From: Bagarius yarrelli
Taxonomy: Eukaryota; Chordata; Actinopteri; Siluriformes; Sisoridae
Length of the DNA: 64,000 nt
NCBI GenBank assembly: GCA_005784505.1
Contig: VCAZ01000001.1
Span: forward strand, 7,738,097 to 7,802,096
Reading direction: 5' to 3'
Positions 38,076 through 50,695 of the stretch are shown here, in pieces; within the stretch, counting starts at the first letter, position 1, and each line of letters opens with the position of its first letter. The notes under the pieces were generated by a model. It did no database searches and was not told the origin of the DNA. It worked only from the letters and a program-made list of their open reading frames with translations. The position numbers were made by a program, and so were the translations under genes.

Positions 38076-38940
38076 AAACAGCAGCATGTATGAAATACCA
38101 ATGGTTTTTTCTGCTTAAGTTAGAACATTTATATGATGATGTATGTGTAAAAACAGCTCATACACAACAGGCACATTTCAGGCGGGTTTGGTTGATACAC
38201 ATTGATGACATCAGATGGTTATGATTAGTTGATTGAAATGTTGATTCAGGATTTACAAAGGATGTCACTCCAGGATCACATCCTACTTGGCAACATTACG
38301 TCCCGTGTGTGTGTGTGTGTGTGTGTGTGGGGGGGGGGGGTGCATGTCATGATACCTGTTCGTTTTTTTTTAGTCGCAATTCGGGGCTGAAGGTTTTTAT
38401 TGGGGTCTTTATGATGGAGGTTCACAGTGAAAGGCTGTGTGATTGCAGAGCTGCCAGTGGGACCTTGGGTCAATCTGAGACAGTCTGCTTCACCCAGGTG
38501 TTTCCGCTTAGCCTTTCCTACATCACCAGAGAAACCAAATCAGCAAGCAGTGTCCACAAACAAACAAACAAACAAACAAACAAACAAACAATCAACGAAC
38601 AAGCAAACAAACCCACACGGGCTGTGCTGTTCTAAGTTATTTATCAACGACCTGGTTGGAAATAAACACTACAGACTGTTTTATTCGTTTTAACTCACAC
38701 AGAAATGTTTTTTTTAAATGACATTAAAATGTATTTATTCATAATTTAAGACTGTTTAACATTTAGAACCGTGCGACAGACAGTTATAATGACACTTATA
38801 AACGAGCCTCTAGCTACCTGTCACACACGCGCAATCCAGTTTATATGTTATTTATTTAGCACGCTAGCACTGTAGCAGAGTAAACAATGCAAACAGATTA
38901 TAAGTTAGTTAAACTTCTAACCTTTTGAGGACGTCTCCAT
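28720..38940 (-). CDS. fbh1: fbh1 (fbxo18), F-box DNA helicase 1, 20 exons, complete
   Basis: FBH1 is a nuclear 3'-5' helicase and SCF ubiquitin-ligase subunit that strips RAD51 and restrains recombination at stalled forks. Minus-strand exons: 38922-38940, 36551-37092, 36346-36476, 35780-35912, 34389-34579, 34183-34257, 33995-34086, 33658-33826, 33343-33562, 32640-32727, 32424-32510, 32208-32344, 31930-32026, 31687-31850, 31494-31569, 30778-30981, 30495-30617, 30143-30255, 28975-29109, 28720-28887. All are in phase: 987 residues. An N-terminal PIP box, QKAITGFF, lies at residues 11-18; the F-box at about 147-187 (DLPEEILSVIFARLPADDLY). UvrD/Rep-type motifs: Walker A AGTGKTTT (about 394), IDEAQD (about 575), GDPHQQIYTFRG, QSFRFG, GTVHKSKGLEFDT (about 813) and LLYVAVTRAK (about 861). 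A four-Cys C-terminal element (RRCSTREC, LCATC) follows. No lesion seen. Confidence 0.96.
29640..29820 (+). repeat. SINE, third family (AATAAAGGCAAAAAATGCCCC tail)
   Basis: 'cccaggtttcaatttcggct' matches the B-box region of the family, and the end 'aataaatgccccacaaaaaa' matches its tail. Other copies are at 36205-36342 and 43050-43395. It lies in an fbh1 intron. Confidence 0.65.
34850..35370. repeat. possible MITE in fbh1 intron 5
   Basis: A locally GC-richer block with an internal imperfect inverted repeat (CGCAGCGATGACGT 35236-35249 against ACGTCACAACTGCG 35281-35294) and weakly similar ends ('cacttgcacccttatgcccc' against 'cacttcctaaagcccatat' on the other strand). No coding capacity; element class unknown. 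Confidence 0.3.
36205..36342 (-). repeat. SINE, third family, 5'-truncated, abutting the fbh1 exon 3 donor
   Basis: On the minus strand, GGTTCGACTC (36340-36331) starts only three bases after the donor GT of exon 3. The SINE body follows ('ctctgtcctgtcagttt') and then the tail 'aataaaggcaaaggccc' plus an A-rich end. The tRNA-like A-box head is missing. Confidence 0.7.
37999..38072. repeat. (CT)n microsatellite in fbh1 intron 1
   Basis: Interrupted CT dinucleotides. Confidence 0.9.
38304..38340. repeat. (GT)n followed by poly-G
   Basis: About 13 GT dinucleotides then eleven G residues, in fbh1 intron 1. Confidence 0.9.
38555..38592. repeat. (CAAA)n microsatellite
   Basis: Nine CAAA units in fbh1 intron 1. 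Confidence 0.9.
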
Positions 38941-39859
38941 AGCTGTAGAAATCTCGCTGGAATAAATATTATAAGCTTGCCATTTTATATTCAATGTTTA
39001 TTTCTATATAGGGTAACTAGCAAAAATAGAACGTTTTAGAACTTCCGGATTGAACCGTTCGACTTCATAATAAAAGCCTTTATTTAACGCTGATAGTACG
39101 AGTTAATATCAGTAACGACTTAAAAATTAAATAAACAAAATGCAGTGTCCAATTATATTGTCTTTGCATTGTCCTCTTTTCTGTGTGGTCTTTACAGGTA
39201 AAAGTAAGAGCACTAGATGTCGGTAAATAAGGAGTTTATTGAGGCAGTCTTAAAATTAAACTTTTTGTTTGTTTACAGCTTTTACATTTACAGCATTTGG
39301 CAGAGTCCACTGTAACTGACATTCTATATTTCTTAATAATTCTTATTTACTAATTATTTTAAACTTAAAGGTTTTTATTATTCCTAACCTTTCAGTCTAA
39401 ACACAGTGTCTGTGATGCTTATAAAATTCATACCATAAGTGATACCATATGGAGTTTGCTTTCATGTTACCTTGTTGCTGATAGTACTTCTGAATTAGTC
39501 AGTCTAACCACTGAACTAATAACCTATTCGAGCTGTACATTGTCCCCTGGTGGGACTTTGCTCACCTGTGTGTGGTGGTGTGTTTGAGGGCCGTGAATCA
39601 TGCAGAGAGCAAAGGAGAATTGTAAACGTGCAAGCATATAGAGACAGAAATGACTTGCCGTCCTGTAAATAAGATAAATAACATTAGCCTATTTAGTTTG
39701 TTTAATAAAAAAACATTATGTTAGTATTATATATAATACTTCCTTCAGAGTATAAAGACACTGTTATTATTACCCTTAACTAATAAGTGCTTTAATTATT
39801 TCAACAAACACTGCTTTATTGTAAAGTTTTGACGGTCAAATTAATATATACAATTACCT

Positions 39860-40045
39860 TATTTCTCTCTCTCTCTCTCTCTTTGCTCTTTTTCTCTCCC
39901 TCCTCTCTCCCTGTATCTCCCTCTCTTTTTGTCTTTTCTCTCTCCTCTCCCCCTTTTGTCTCTCATTTTTGTCTCTCCCTCTCTCTCTCTTCCTCTCTTC
40001 TTTTCTCGTTTTCTCTCTCTCTCTTTCCATCTCTTTATTTCTCTA
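39860..40045. repeat. degenerate CT-rich (polypyrimidine) tract
   Basis: Almost purely C and T on the plus strand, with CTCT and TTTCT runs. The 76-residue Ser/Leu-rich open frame over it is a simple-repeat artefact. Confidence 0.88.
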
Positions 40046-40741
40046 AATTTGTAAGGTAAGATTCAGTTGAAAGAATATTTCCCTTTTTTCTTCCATCCTG
40101 CAGCCAACAAGGTATCTGGATCACTGAGCTTGTTTTCTTACCTACTTTTTTGTATATGCTAGTAAATAAAAAAAAAAAATAAAAATAGCAAATTTATCGT
40201 CACGTCACTCCTTTCTTACACAGCGCATTGTTTTGTTTTGAAAATTAATCAACAGAGTCATGATTAGCATAAGCTTCCAAAAAAGGATTCATTTATTCAG
40301 CAAGGTACAAACCCAGCTAAAGCTACTTACATAAAGCAGCCTAGGGAATCAGTCGAATGTGCTGTACTGTTGTTTATGAATAAACAAGAAAGCTGAACAA
40401 TGAGCAGAACCAGGAAAGGTCAAAAATTATACAACAGACTGACTTATCCTTTTTAGTGTAATATTATAAATGTATTTATCAAATAAAAAAAGCATAAAAT
40501 AATTCAATGACATGTGTAATACATTACATGCTGTACTGAACTGAATTACATACAACATGTATGTGCAGTTAATTAATGTAAACAATTTCCTTACGTTCAG
40601 GACCAAAAATAGATGTGTGTGTGCAGTAAAATGTGTTTAGGGGTGTGTGCAATGAATAAAATGTAAATTCGTAGATATTTAATCAAAATTTATAATTATG
40701 AAAATGTTTTTTGTGATTTTTGTGATCGTTAAATTTCAGAA

Positions 40742-40985
40742 GGTCGAAGGTGCTGAGTTGCTGATCTGAAGACCAGAAACACCTGGGTTTAAGCCCCACC
40801 ACTGGCAAGTCAACCACTGTTGGGTCCTTGAGCCAGACCCTTAACCCTTCCTGCTCCAGGGGCGCTGCAACATAGCTGACCCTGTGCTCTGACCCCCAAC
40901 TTACTAAAATGGGATATGCGAAAAATGCATTTCATTGGCTCTGTACACGTACCTTGCACAATGACAGTGAAGTTGAATATTATTT
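40742..40985 (+). repeat. tRNA-like SINE (GGGATATGCGAAAA family), fuller copy
   Basis: A tRNA-like head ('gctgagttgctgatctgaag', B-box-like GGTTTAAGCCC), then 'gagccagacccttaaccctt', 'caggggcgctgcaacatagc' and 'gggatatgcgaaaaatgcat'. It ends 'acaatgacagtgaagttga', resembling an L2 LINE terminus. The truncated relative is at 4180-4330. Confidence 0.7.
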
Positions 40986-43049
40986 ATTTATTATTATTAT
41001 AATAGTAATAGTGATAATGTTGCTTTATTGCGGTTCTACAGGTTCACCGTTTCAGAACATTTTGCATGCAGTTGTTCATTAGTGATCGTTTATGATTCAC
41101 ACTTTAAATTCATTATTTATTTTGGATCATTAGAATTGAACCAGTCTAAATTTACTAATGTTGTTTCTGAACTATCATCAATTATTTTAATATAGTTTGA
41201 ATAGATGGTTATAATTGGTTGATTGTAATGTTGATTCAAGATCAACAAAGGATGTTACTCCAGGATCACATCCTGCTTGGCAAAATCACGTTCTAACATC
41301 TGAGCTAGTCAGGAAGTCTACAGTAACAATTGCAGTGAGTTGGAAAACTTCTCGGTATGTCGAACACATCAAACCTTAAGTTGGATCAGTGACAACAAGA
41401 AAGAATCACATTGTCAGCAAAGAACAAAAATATAACACAAGATACACAGATTCATAAAAATCACCCCATCTTTTTATCTTCAACTGTCTAGTTTTGATGA
41501 GTCTTTGGCCATGATAGCCTCAGACTCCTACTTACTGAGCTGAACTAAATTTGGTCTTCTGTTGTAACTTATCTACCTCAAAGTTTGAATTTTTGGGCAT
41601 ATTAAAATGGTATTTCCAGCTCAAAATACCTGCATAAAGTAATATAGATGATTTTCCTCTACTTCTCATTAACAAATTCAGCCTGCAGATCCTTAATTAA
41701 TCAGCAGCTTCCGAAATACTCAAACCAGCAACCACCTGGAACCAACAACCATGCTATGAATAAAGTCACACTTTTTTCCCTTATTTCTGTTGTGTATGAA
41801 ACTACACAACTGTCTACTGCACAACTCTATTTGTATTTTTACTAAACTGTTAAATTTTACCTCTTAATATATCGCCACTATAGATCACCACTAGGGGGCA
41901 GACTTTTAGCAGAAACTAAAATATACGATAGGACATACATTTCAATTCTGATGTGTTTATGTGAACTTTAACTGGAGCTTTTGATGTGTTTTGGTATTGT
42001 ATGATGGGATGCCTCATGCTGCTTCTGCCACATGATTAGCCTTCAAAGTATGCTTACACTTTTGGACGTTGGTTTTTTTGGGGGGGTTTTTTCAAGCACA
42101 AAACATATTTTTACTAATCTGTTTAATATGTATTTTAATTGTAAAATAGGAACTATAAATAGTATTATTTTATTTGCTGACATTAGCCAATTAAGTCACT
42201 TTTTAATGTGCTGTGTGAAATGCAATCCCCATGCTTGTCTCACCCATGTAAGGATTTTGTGCTCGTGTATTATTAACATCCCACACTCAGATTTTTCCAC
42301 ATTTTGCTTTACTGGAAAGTGTCTGTGGGAAGGTGTGTTCATGTGAAGCTGCACGTATGCAGGTCCACTGCTTCCCTCTGTCACTATAAGTCATCCAGTG
42401 TGTGTTTGAAAAGGTGATTTTGCTGAGTCAGCGTCAAAGTACTCACATGACTGTGGGATTAATAAGGTATTAGGATGTGAAGCTTATCATGTCCACATTT
42501 TAACCTCTCTATCTAAAGCAGTAATTACTAAATGGGGGTATGTGCACCACCAGGGGTACTTTGAGTCACTATAAAATAGAGGTAAACTATAATAAAATAA
42601 AGAAACACGATGTGATTTATTCATTCGCCTGCTATTAATGTGATTCCTTTCACTTTACCTCTGATTTTTTGGCAGGACAGAAACTCCTGTTTGTATTTTC
42701 CCCCCAGACATTTCAGAATGGCATTTATTTTTAGAAGAAACCCAAATCTGCAGAAAAAGTATATCATCTAGTATCTCTTATAAGAAATTGCTACATCAAC
42801 AATTATATATCATTTCCTTATATAAAAATAATAATCACATTTCTAAAACCACTTTGACTAATGAAAGGTAAAAGATTTAAAGTATGGAACATTTTATAAT
42901 ATCAACCTAATTTCAATAAGTCACTAAACCGAAGCCGCTGTTTAAGACATTAGCAAGCTAAGCGGCTTCTTAGGGCCCTAGTGGCCACCAGGAGACCCCC
43001 TAAGACTACATCAAATAACATGGTGAGTTATTTTTGTAAGATATTTTTT

Positions 43050-43395
43050 TGGCCATTTTTTGCCTTTATTGATGGAATGGAAAGATGAAACAGGTGATAC
43101 ATTTACATTTATGTCATTTGGCAGACCAAAATGGCGTACATTTATCTCTTTTATACAACTGGGCAAATTAGGGGGTTAAGGGCCTTGCTCAGGGGCCCAG
43201 CAGTGGCAACTTGGTGGTGCTGGGAATTGAACCCCGATCTTCCAGTTATCAGTACAACACCCTAACCACTACGATACCATTTCCCCTAGAGACCAGAAAG
43301 TACCCTAGCCAGAATAGAACCCAGGTCACTAAAGCTCAACCACACATGTGGGTGCTGGTACCTTAACCACTACACCACAGTGCCAGCCAACATGG
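43050..43395 (-). repeat. third-family SINE interrupted by an AAATGTAA-tail SINE
   Basis: The outer element on the minus strand has head GGCACTGTGGTGTAGTGG at the 43395 side and tail CAATAAAGGCAAAAAATGG at the 43060 side. Between about 43100 and 43288 lies an intact minus-orientation SINE of the other family ('catttatgtcatttggcaga' to 'ccctaaccactacgatacca'). Confidence 0.7.
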
Positions 43396-43619
43396 TGGGA
43401 TTTTTTTTTTTATACATTATATCAATCATGGTTATTATACAAAAATGCAGTATTAAATGAAAACACAACAACGCAATATTATGTTAATGGAAACAGGATG
43501 AATAGAAATAGTAAAAGCATTTGTATGATGTAAGCAACACAGCTACAACAAATAATAAAGATAATAGGTGAGTTATATTAACAATGTGTGCATAATCAAG
43601 GATTTATAATAATTTGTAA

Positions 43620-44100
43620 TATTGGCAGTGGTTTGTTAGAGAACACTAGTGAACAAACAGCATCATGAAGCTCAATGAACTCACCAGACAGGGCAGGGAT
43701 AAAGTTGTGGAGAAGTTTAACGCAGGGTTGGATTATAAAAAAAATATCCCAAGCTTTAAACATCTCAAGGAGCACTGTTCAATCCATCATCCAAAAATGG
43801 AAAAAGTATGCCACAACTGCCAAGACATGGCCGTCCCTCTGACAGACCAAGCAAGGAGAGCACTAGTCAGTGAAGCAGCCTAGAGGCCCATTGTCACTCT
43901 GGAGGAGCTGCAGAAATCTGTTCATAGGACGCTCCTCATTCAATCTGTCTGATCTTGAGCTATTTTGCAAAAGGAAATGGGCAAAAATTTCAGTTTCTAG
44001 ATGTGCAAAGCACAGACCTGCAGCTGTAATTGCAGTGAAAGTAAAGCTCTTCAAAGTATTGATGCAGGAGGACTGAGTACAATTGCACATTACACTTTTC
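43620..44100 (+). pseudogene. Tc1-like transposon relic with large central deletion
   Basis: A frame opens with a Tc1 N-terminus (RDKVVEKFNAGLDYKKNIPS, HLKEHCSIHHP, LTDQARRALVSEAA), then a stop and the 'ctctggaggagctgcagaaa' segment. It then jumps to the 3' non-coding end ('cagctgtaattgcagtgaaa', 'caaagtattgatgcaggagg'). Catalytic core missing. Same family as 20870-21375. Confidence 0.75.
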
Positions 44101-45274
44101 AAACACACCCACTTACAAAGAAAGCCTCTTTGTGTAACCACTATATAATAATGAAGAACATAAACATCTGAGGCGAAAAGTGGAACTGACCAACTGTCCA
44201 ACGTTCATACAGAGTCTTGAATTGTTCAGCTCATAATTACATCCCACCGATCACTTCCTTTTTTTCAGAAATGTGTAACTAATCCTCTTCGACCCTAATT
44301 GATTAGGATTCCTTCTTTTTTAACCTTTAGGGTTGTGGTGAAGATAAAGTACGTTTGAAGAAGTGCATGGGGAAGATCTGCTGTACACGTGTCTCCATGC
44401 CTGCTTTTGGAGGTGTTCGTGCTTCTAACCATGAGACAGAAATAGACAAAGTGCAGACGTGTGATTTGCGGGTCATTCCATAACAGATGGGCTATTTAGG
44501 ATTTGACACAACCGAACATGATTTTATATTTTCAGCATTGAATCCAAGAAAACGTATAATTCACAGCGAAAAATGTTTTTTTACACTCAACTCAAGCAAC
44601 AATATGTTATCGTGAGAAGTTTTCTTTTTTTTGCTGTAGTTTGTGGGCAGTTTGAGGTTATCTGAGAAACAAGATGCAGCATCGATTTTTACTACTATTC
44701 AGTTTAATTCAATAAATGAAAAGAATTAGTTCAGTGGGGAAAAAAATCCCCCCCCCGAACACTTATGTAGATTGGATGTTTTGCTCTGTTGTTCTCATAA
44801 AGCCGTTTTTGTATATGCTCGACCACAAATAAGGGACCTTGTTACTACGATGGTTAAATGAATGCCGACACATTTCTCTTTACTGAGAAAAGAACAGAAA
44901 ACTCCTTTAAACTCACTCACAATGGGGGTCAATGGGCAGTCGGTGAACTCTGTCAATAATATTCAAAACTTAAACTTTTATAAACTTTCAGTCCTGGATT
45001 CCAGGAAGAATAATTGCAGTCTAGATTTTTAGGTTGTGGCTCCTACGTCAATCAGTGTAATTCTTTTTGTTTAGTTCCTGTTTAGTTTTTTTAAACTAGC
45101 TTTTTTTCTCGTTGTTTGTATTAGTCATTTAACATTTTTCATGTTTGCATTTTTGAAAATGAACTGCGTGACCTGTTCTTGTAGTTTGTATCTTGTATAC
45201 CCATACCGTATAAAAAACATCAATAACATAGACATATTTATATTTATTTATATTTAAATATTCATATTTATTTA

Positions 45275-45280
<6 letters not shown>

Positions 45281-45345
<65 letters not shown>
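45281..45345. repeat. (AT)n microsatellite
   Basis: About 30 AT dinucleotides with one interruption. Confidence 0.93.
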
Positions 45346-45348
<3 letters not shown>

Positions 45349-45892
45349 ATTCTATACTAATGCTTAGTAAAATGTATTTTTAAATCAAAAATATATTTAT
45401 TACAACCAAAACTATTTCAGGGCCAAGAAAACACATTTTTCACCTTACAGACTTATTGCTTCATATTCTCAACAGATTTTATTTAGGCTTTTATCTACAC
45501 ATAAACTTTGATCAGCGAACAGAAACAGAAGCTTAACCCTACTTGCTTAATGTGTGAGAACAAACTTCATTGGTTCACTGGTTAAACATGATGTGTAACA
45601 AAAATGAACGTTGGTCTTCATACGTCGAGCAAACGTGCATTACTGATTAATGTTTTTCATGTAATATAATATATAACTGTGATTTTTGTGACAGCTACAG
45701 TAAAGAATACGTATATTTCCCAATGTGTCCAGAGGAGATTTGAGTGTAATTGACACCTGACACTGCTTGAAAAGGAAAAATCTTCATATACGTGTATATA
45801 TATAATTTCCTCTCTCTAACAGATTTTCATAAATAAAGCAAGGAGCATCCTTCAATTTATATAATATATATATATATATTATAATATATATT

Positions 45893-46225
45893 AGGGATGC
45901 ACTGGTATCGGTATTTGGCCCGATACTGAGTGTACTCGTACTGGTAAAAACACCAAAAAGACTAATACCTCTTGTGAAGTCATTGACAAAACTATTGGTG
46001 CTCAGCTGTGTAGAAATATTAGTAATGACCCATGCTTGGTTGCAAACTTTGTTTCGCACAAATAGTACAAAAATTGGTACTTATTATATGTATAATCTGA
46101 TATAACAGCCGAAATTAGAGGATGGCAAAAGATAACTTGAGAGCCAAACAAATAATCCCACATATCTATTTTTCTATTTCTTTGATTTACCACCACCAGC
46201 TGTTCCCGTTTCCTATCATACAACA
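45893..46225 (-). mobile_element. hAT-like element fragment
   Basis: 'attagggatgcactggtatc' followed by 'cccgatactgagtgtactcg' looks like the terminal repeat of fish hAT elements. A short minus frame near 46140-46220 has VNQRNRKIDMWDYLFGSQ, reminiscent of a BED-type N-terminus but too short to prove. Confidence 0.4.
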
Positions 46226-47189
46226 GCTTTTCCTACTACATAAGTTAATAGTTGCCTACAGTTGGCTAATAGCTCTATAATTGGCAGGGACAAAGTATAC
46301 GTCATTCCTCCTAATATTTGATGTTTTGGACATCTGACCAGGAATAACTGTCACAACAGGATCTGAACATGTGATCTCTTGACAAAAAAGCAAACACTAT
46401 TCTGTTACATCACTTAGAATTATTGCATTATTAATCTTCCCTGTAATATTGCATTAAATATTTAACGGATTAAAGTCAACAGTTAATTGCCAATACAATT
46501 AATTGTGTTAGAAGAAAATCACTTAACTGTGTTTTCCTTTCCTCAACAAGACCTGGACTTCTGTCTTTTATGCTACAATCCTTTTGTCAATCATTTGAAG
46601 ATCTAATATGGTGCTAACATGGCCAAAATTGTCGCTATGGGCTTTTCTGCTATTAATATCTAGTTTTTTAAAAATGAGAACTTTAAAGTTAAGATTGTAT
46701 TTCTTATTTTCAAGCTTGTAATTACTATTTCGTACCAACACAAATGTATTTGTGCTTTCATGTGTTAATTTGATAGACCAACACTCCAGAGTCAGAGGAA
46801 ATACATAAAAGTCAAAAACGTACATGAAGGGCGTTGTAAAGGAACAGGACTAATCAGGACCAGTTCTGACAGACCATGTTGTGTTTATTGCATAATTGTG
46901 CTGTGTACATTTAAGAACCCAGCGATAAGAATTTCGTAATAGTCTTAGTGTTTATACTGTTATCTATGTTATTTTAAACGCAAATACATATGCTAAAACC
47001 TAACATGTTAATATTATTTAACTTTAATTATCTTTGTTTTGCTTAAACCAGTTGCATACTAAAGCAGATATGTGTGTGTGTGTGTGTGTGTGTGTGTTTG
47101 AACTTGATTTGAATCCACGTTTGCATTTTAAATTGATTCTAAGAGTAACAAATAATTTTTTCAGTCAGGTGTATGGCTTGTGTGTGTGT

Positions 47190-47656
<467 letters not shown>

Positions 47657-48161
47657 GAGAGGAGAGTCTTGGCAGGGAATAAAAAGTTGTTTGTAATTGA
47701 TTGGAAATAGAGCTAAGTTTGCAGAATGGTGAGCTGACAGCTAACTACACTTGTTGGCCTAGTTGCCTTACCCTCAGCCTGCTGACCTGAAACCCAGTGC
47801 TTTGTACAAAGTAAACAGTTATATTACCTTTGACACCACTGATCATAATATTCTTTGAGATGGACTCAATAAAAGGTTGTTTGTGTTAGGGGAATGTTTT
47901 TTTTCTCAACTCAGGCCCTTTTTTCTATACATCCAAATGTTAAAGTAAAGTTTGGTACATAGGTTTCCTATAGGTACAATCATTTGTGAACATAGTATTA
48001 GCTGCTACTACTTTGCCAAAAACCAGCTAAGGGTAGGCATAATAAAATAACACTGGATGCTTAATCATGACAAAGCAAAGCTTTGCAAAAGTATCACAGC
48101 GAGTAAAAAGTCTGCTTTTTGACTGCATGGTAACATTTCAGTTACATCATGTGCAGCATCT

Positions 48162-48362
48162 ACATTTCTGACATTTTATCAGAGATCCTAGTTCAGAGCG
48201 ACTTTATTTTAAGTTTAATATAAATGTACAATTATAGGTTCAGGGAATTTGCTGAGGAGCTCAAAAGTGGCGTCTTTGTGGTGACAGGAATTAAACCCAT
48301 GATCTTTTGATCAACAGTCCAAGAACCACCACTAACACCACCAGAACAGATCCAAACCACTG
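48162..48362 (-). repeat. diverged AAATGTAA-tail SINE, minus orientation
   Basis: 'ctgacattttatcagagatc', 'cagagcgactttatttt', 'ggaattaaacccatgatctt' and 'gatcaacagtccaag' follow the family in order with substitutions. Confidence 0.55.
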
Positions 48363-49124
48363 GTAGGGTGTTAAACAGCTGACTGAAGTGTCTATCTGGA
48401 AAACTTTCCCACAACAGTCATACTGAGCGCCATGTAAAACAACAAGCTATTTTATGTTAATGTTCTATCTTTATTACATCACTTCATGCATTTAATTTTT
48501 TTATGGTTATATATTACATACATTTATATTATATACAGTTTTATTTATTATTTAGGTATTTAGTCATAAGGAAGAAAGGGGATTTTTAAAAAATCCTTAT
48601 TTTCCCCCTTTACAGTTATCTATTTCCTTATCATACTTTCTTCCTTGTTCTTTCCTTGTTTGTTGTTTTCCTTTTTTTAAAAATGAGATTATTTTTGCAT
48701 GGTGGCTTAAAAATCAACGCAGTCATGAAACACTGCCCAGCTGTAACACTTATGCTTTTTTACTAAGATGACGAACTGCTTCAAGCACCCAAACGCTTAA
48801 TACGATGATCCGCTTAAAAAATAAAGTTTGTCATGGATGTGTAGTGTGTGTACGTTTTTTTTACATAGCTCCTAAAGATATCCAGTAACATGGATTTTAT
48901 CTTACAGTTTCGTCAACTGATAATGTTTAGACGTTTAGACGTTTCTGAATGATGTAATCGTAAATTAACATTGCTACTCATCGGCTGATCACCGATGACC
49001 CCGGGAACTTAGCCAACTCATCTTAAAAATGTTACATCGACACGGGTGCTGTGGTTGAACAGTATTACTGCACACACTGCACTTGAAGGCTGTTGGAGAA
49101 AATACTTGATTTGAAGGGTGTTTT

Positions 49125-49175
49125 ATATGTAAGTCGCTCTGGATACGGGTGTCTGCCAAATGCCATAAATTTCAA
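49125..49175 (+). repeat. SINE/LINE 3' tail fragment
   Basis: 'taagtcgctctggatacggg' and 'tgtctgccaaatgccataaa': the shared tail module only. Confidence 0.6.
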
Positions 49176-49756
49176 TGTACTAGAAGAATGGAAATCAACT
49201 TGAAGGACACTTTTAATAAGTATAGAATTATTTCCACTAGTTTGATATAAAATGGGTCAGGACACTGTTGGCTTATAGTATGAGGTGTTTGTTTTTCCCT
49301 CTGTTGGGATAACCTTCATTAAATTTAGGTGGATGAAGATAACACTTTCGAATTATAGATGCTTATGAACACCGGCTTACTGTGGGCTTTTATTCAGAGC
49401 CTGTAAACCACATAAACACATTTTATATAACTTTTTTAATTTATTGATGCAAAACCTATACAATAATAAAAACAATAGAGAACAAGTTACACACATCTTA
49501 CATGTCTGTTACAGCTGAAGCAGCTAAAGCAGCTATATAAAAATAATGTGTATATTATGCAAGATGTTATATGGCTTTCGAAGCTTTGATGTTCAGGAAG
49601 CAACTGGGTAAAACTGTTCAGATTGTTGAAGCCAGAATCATTCCATGTCCCTGTAAAAAAAGTAATCACAGCCAATAAAACAACTGTTGTTCTGTTTATG
49701 TTTGTGCTAGTATGCTAAGCTAAGTTAACCTAAGTCAAGTTGGTCAAGTTTCGTTT

Positions 49757-50695
49757 ATGTTTTGTCACCATTGTAAAGAAACTGCACCTTTGGGTTTAAA
49801 ACTACCACTTGCTTCAGTGGGATTCATTACAGAATCCTCGACCCAAAATAAAAACCCAGCAATTAGTCACATTATCCGCCTGCGTCAAGACCATCAAACC
49901 CTTGAGGATTATGTACAGGAGTTTTGTGAGTACTGTAACCAGGTGGGATTTAATAATGTGGCGCTTAAGAAGATCTTCTGTCCTTAAGCCCACACAAGCC
50001 GACAAGCTAAAGACTGCTCACCTCGAGCCTGCCAGACCAAAGATGGCTTACGCCAAGAGTCGCCAGAGTTGGCTCACGCTAAGCCTGTCGTACCAAAGAC
50101 AAAGCATTCCATGCCAGAGGCTGTGCATGTCATGTCGGAGACTGATTTTGTTGTGCCTGCCATGCTAGAGACTAACCACGCCAAGCCCACCACGCAAACG
50201 TCACCTAAATATTTTCTTGGGAAGTTGAGCCAGCCCTAAAACTGGTGAGAAGGGCAGCACGTCCTGTCCCGCGACTGAGGTCGTGGGCCATTTCCACAAT
50301 GGCTCTACGCTCTACTTCGTCCTCCAGGCCATCCTGGGTTCCACAGCCTCCCTACAGGCCACAAAAGCCCCCTCAAAATATTTTTGAGGAGGAAACAATA
50401 GTGCTCAAGCTCCTGCGGAGATAGAGCCGAGATTAAGACTAAGTGGAGAAACTGAACGTCATGTCTTGGGACTGGTCCGGGTTGTGGACCAATCCCTTCA
50501 TGGCTTCCCGCCCTGTTTCATTCTCAAGATCTATCGGAGCTTTGTGGGCCTGGGCCCTATCCAATAGGTGTTTGACTGGGTTGGTGTTTGGGTGTCAGGA
50601 GCCACTCATAAAGTGGGGGGGATGCCAGGACTCAATGCTTGCCTGGTGTTTTGCCCTGCTCAGCCACTTCCTTTGTTTATTTTGTAGACCATAAA
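49757..50695 (+). pseudogene. LTR-retroelement gag-like relic
   Basis: A short frame with IRLRQDHQTLEDYVQEFCEY resembles the gag region of fish Ty3/gypsy-type elements. A frameshifted stretch follows with repeated 'cctgccagaccaaagatgg'-type units and then the end 'gtgtcaggagccactcata' plus a G run. Stops and frameshifts break it throughout; no protease, RT or integrase seen. The repeat units match the opposite-strand block at 53367-54830. Confidence 0.5.

Larger units (their letters stand above)
39060..47100. other. gene-free stretch, repeats and AT-rich sequence
   Basis: No exon chain, domain or RNA gene recognised on either strand. Contents are a CT-rich tract, a SINE at 40742-40985, nested SINEs at 43050-43395, a Tc1 relic at 43620-44100, an (AT)n run and a hAT-like end near 45.9 kb. 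The remaining open frames are short and unconvincing. Confidence 0.6.

Noticed and set aside
39829..40059. 76-codon Ser/Leu-rich frame that looks membrane-like
   Set aside because: It is a CT-rich low-complexity tract.
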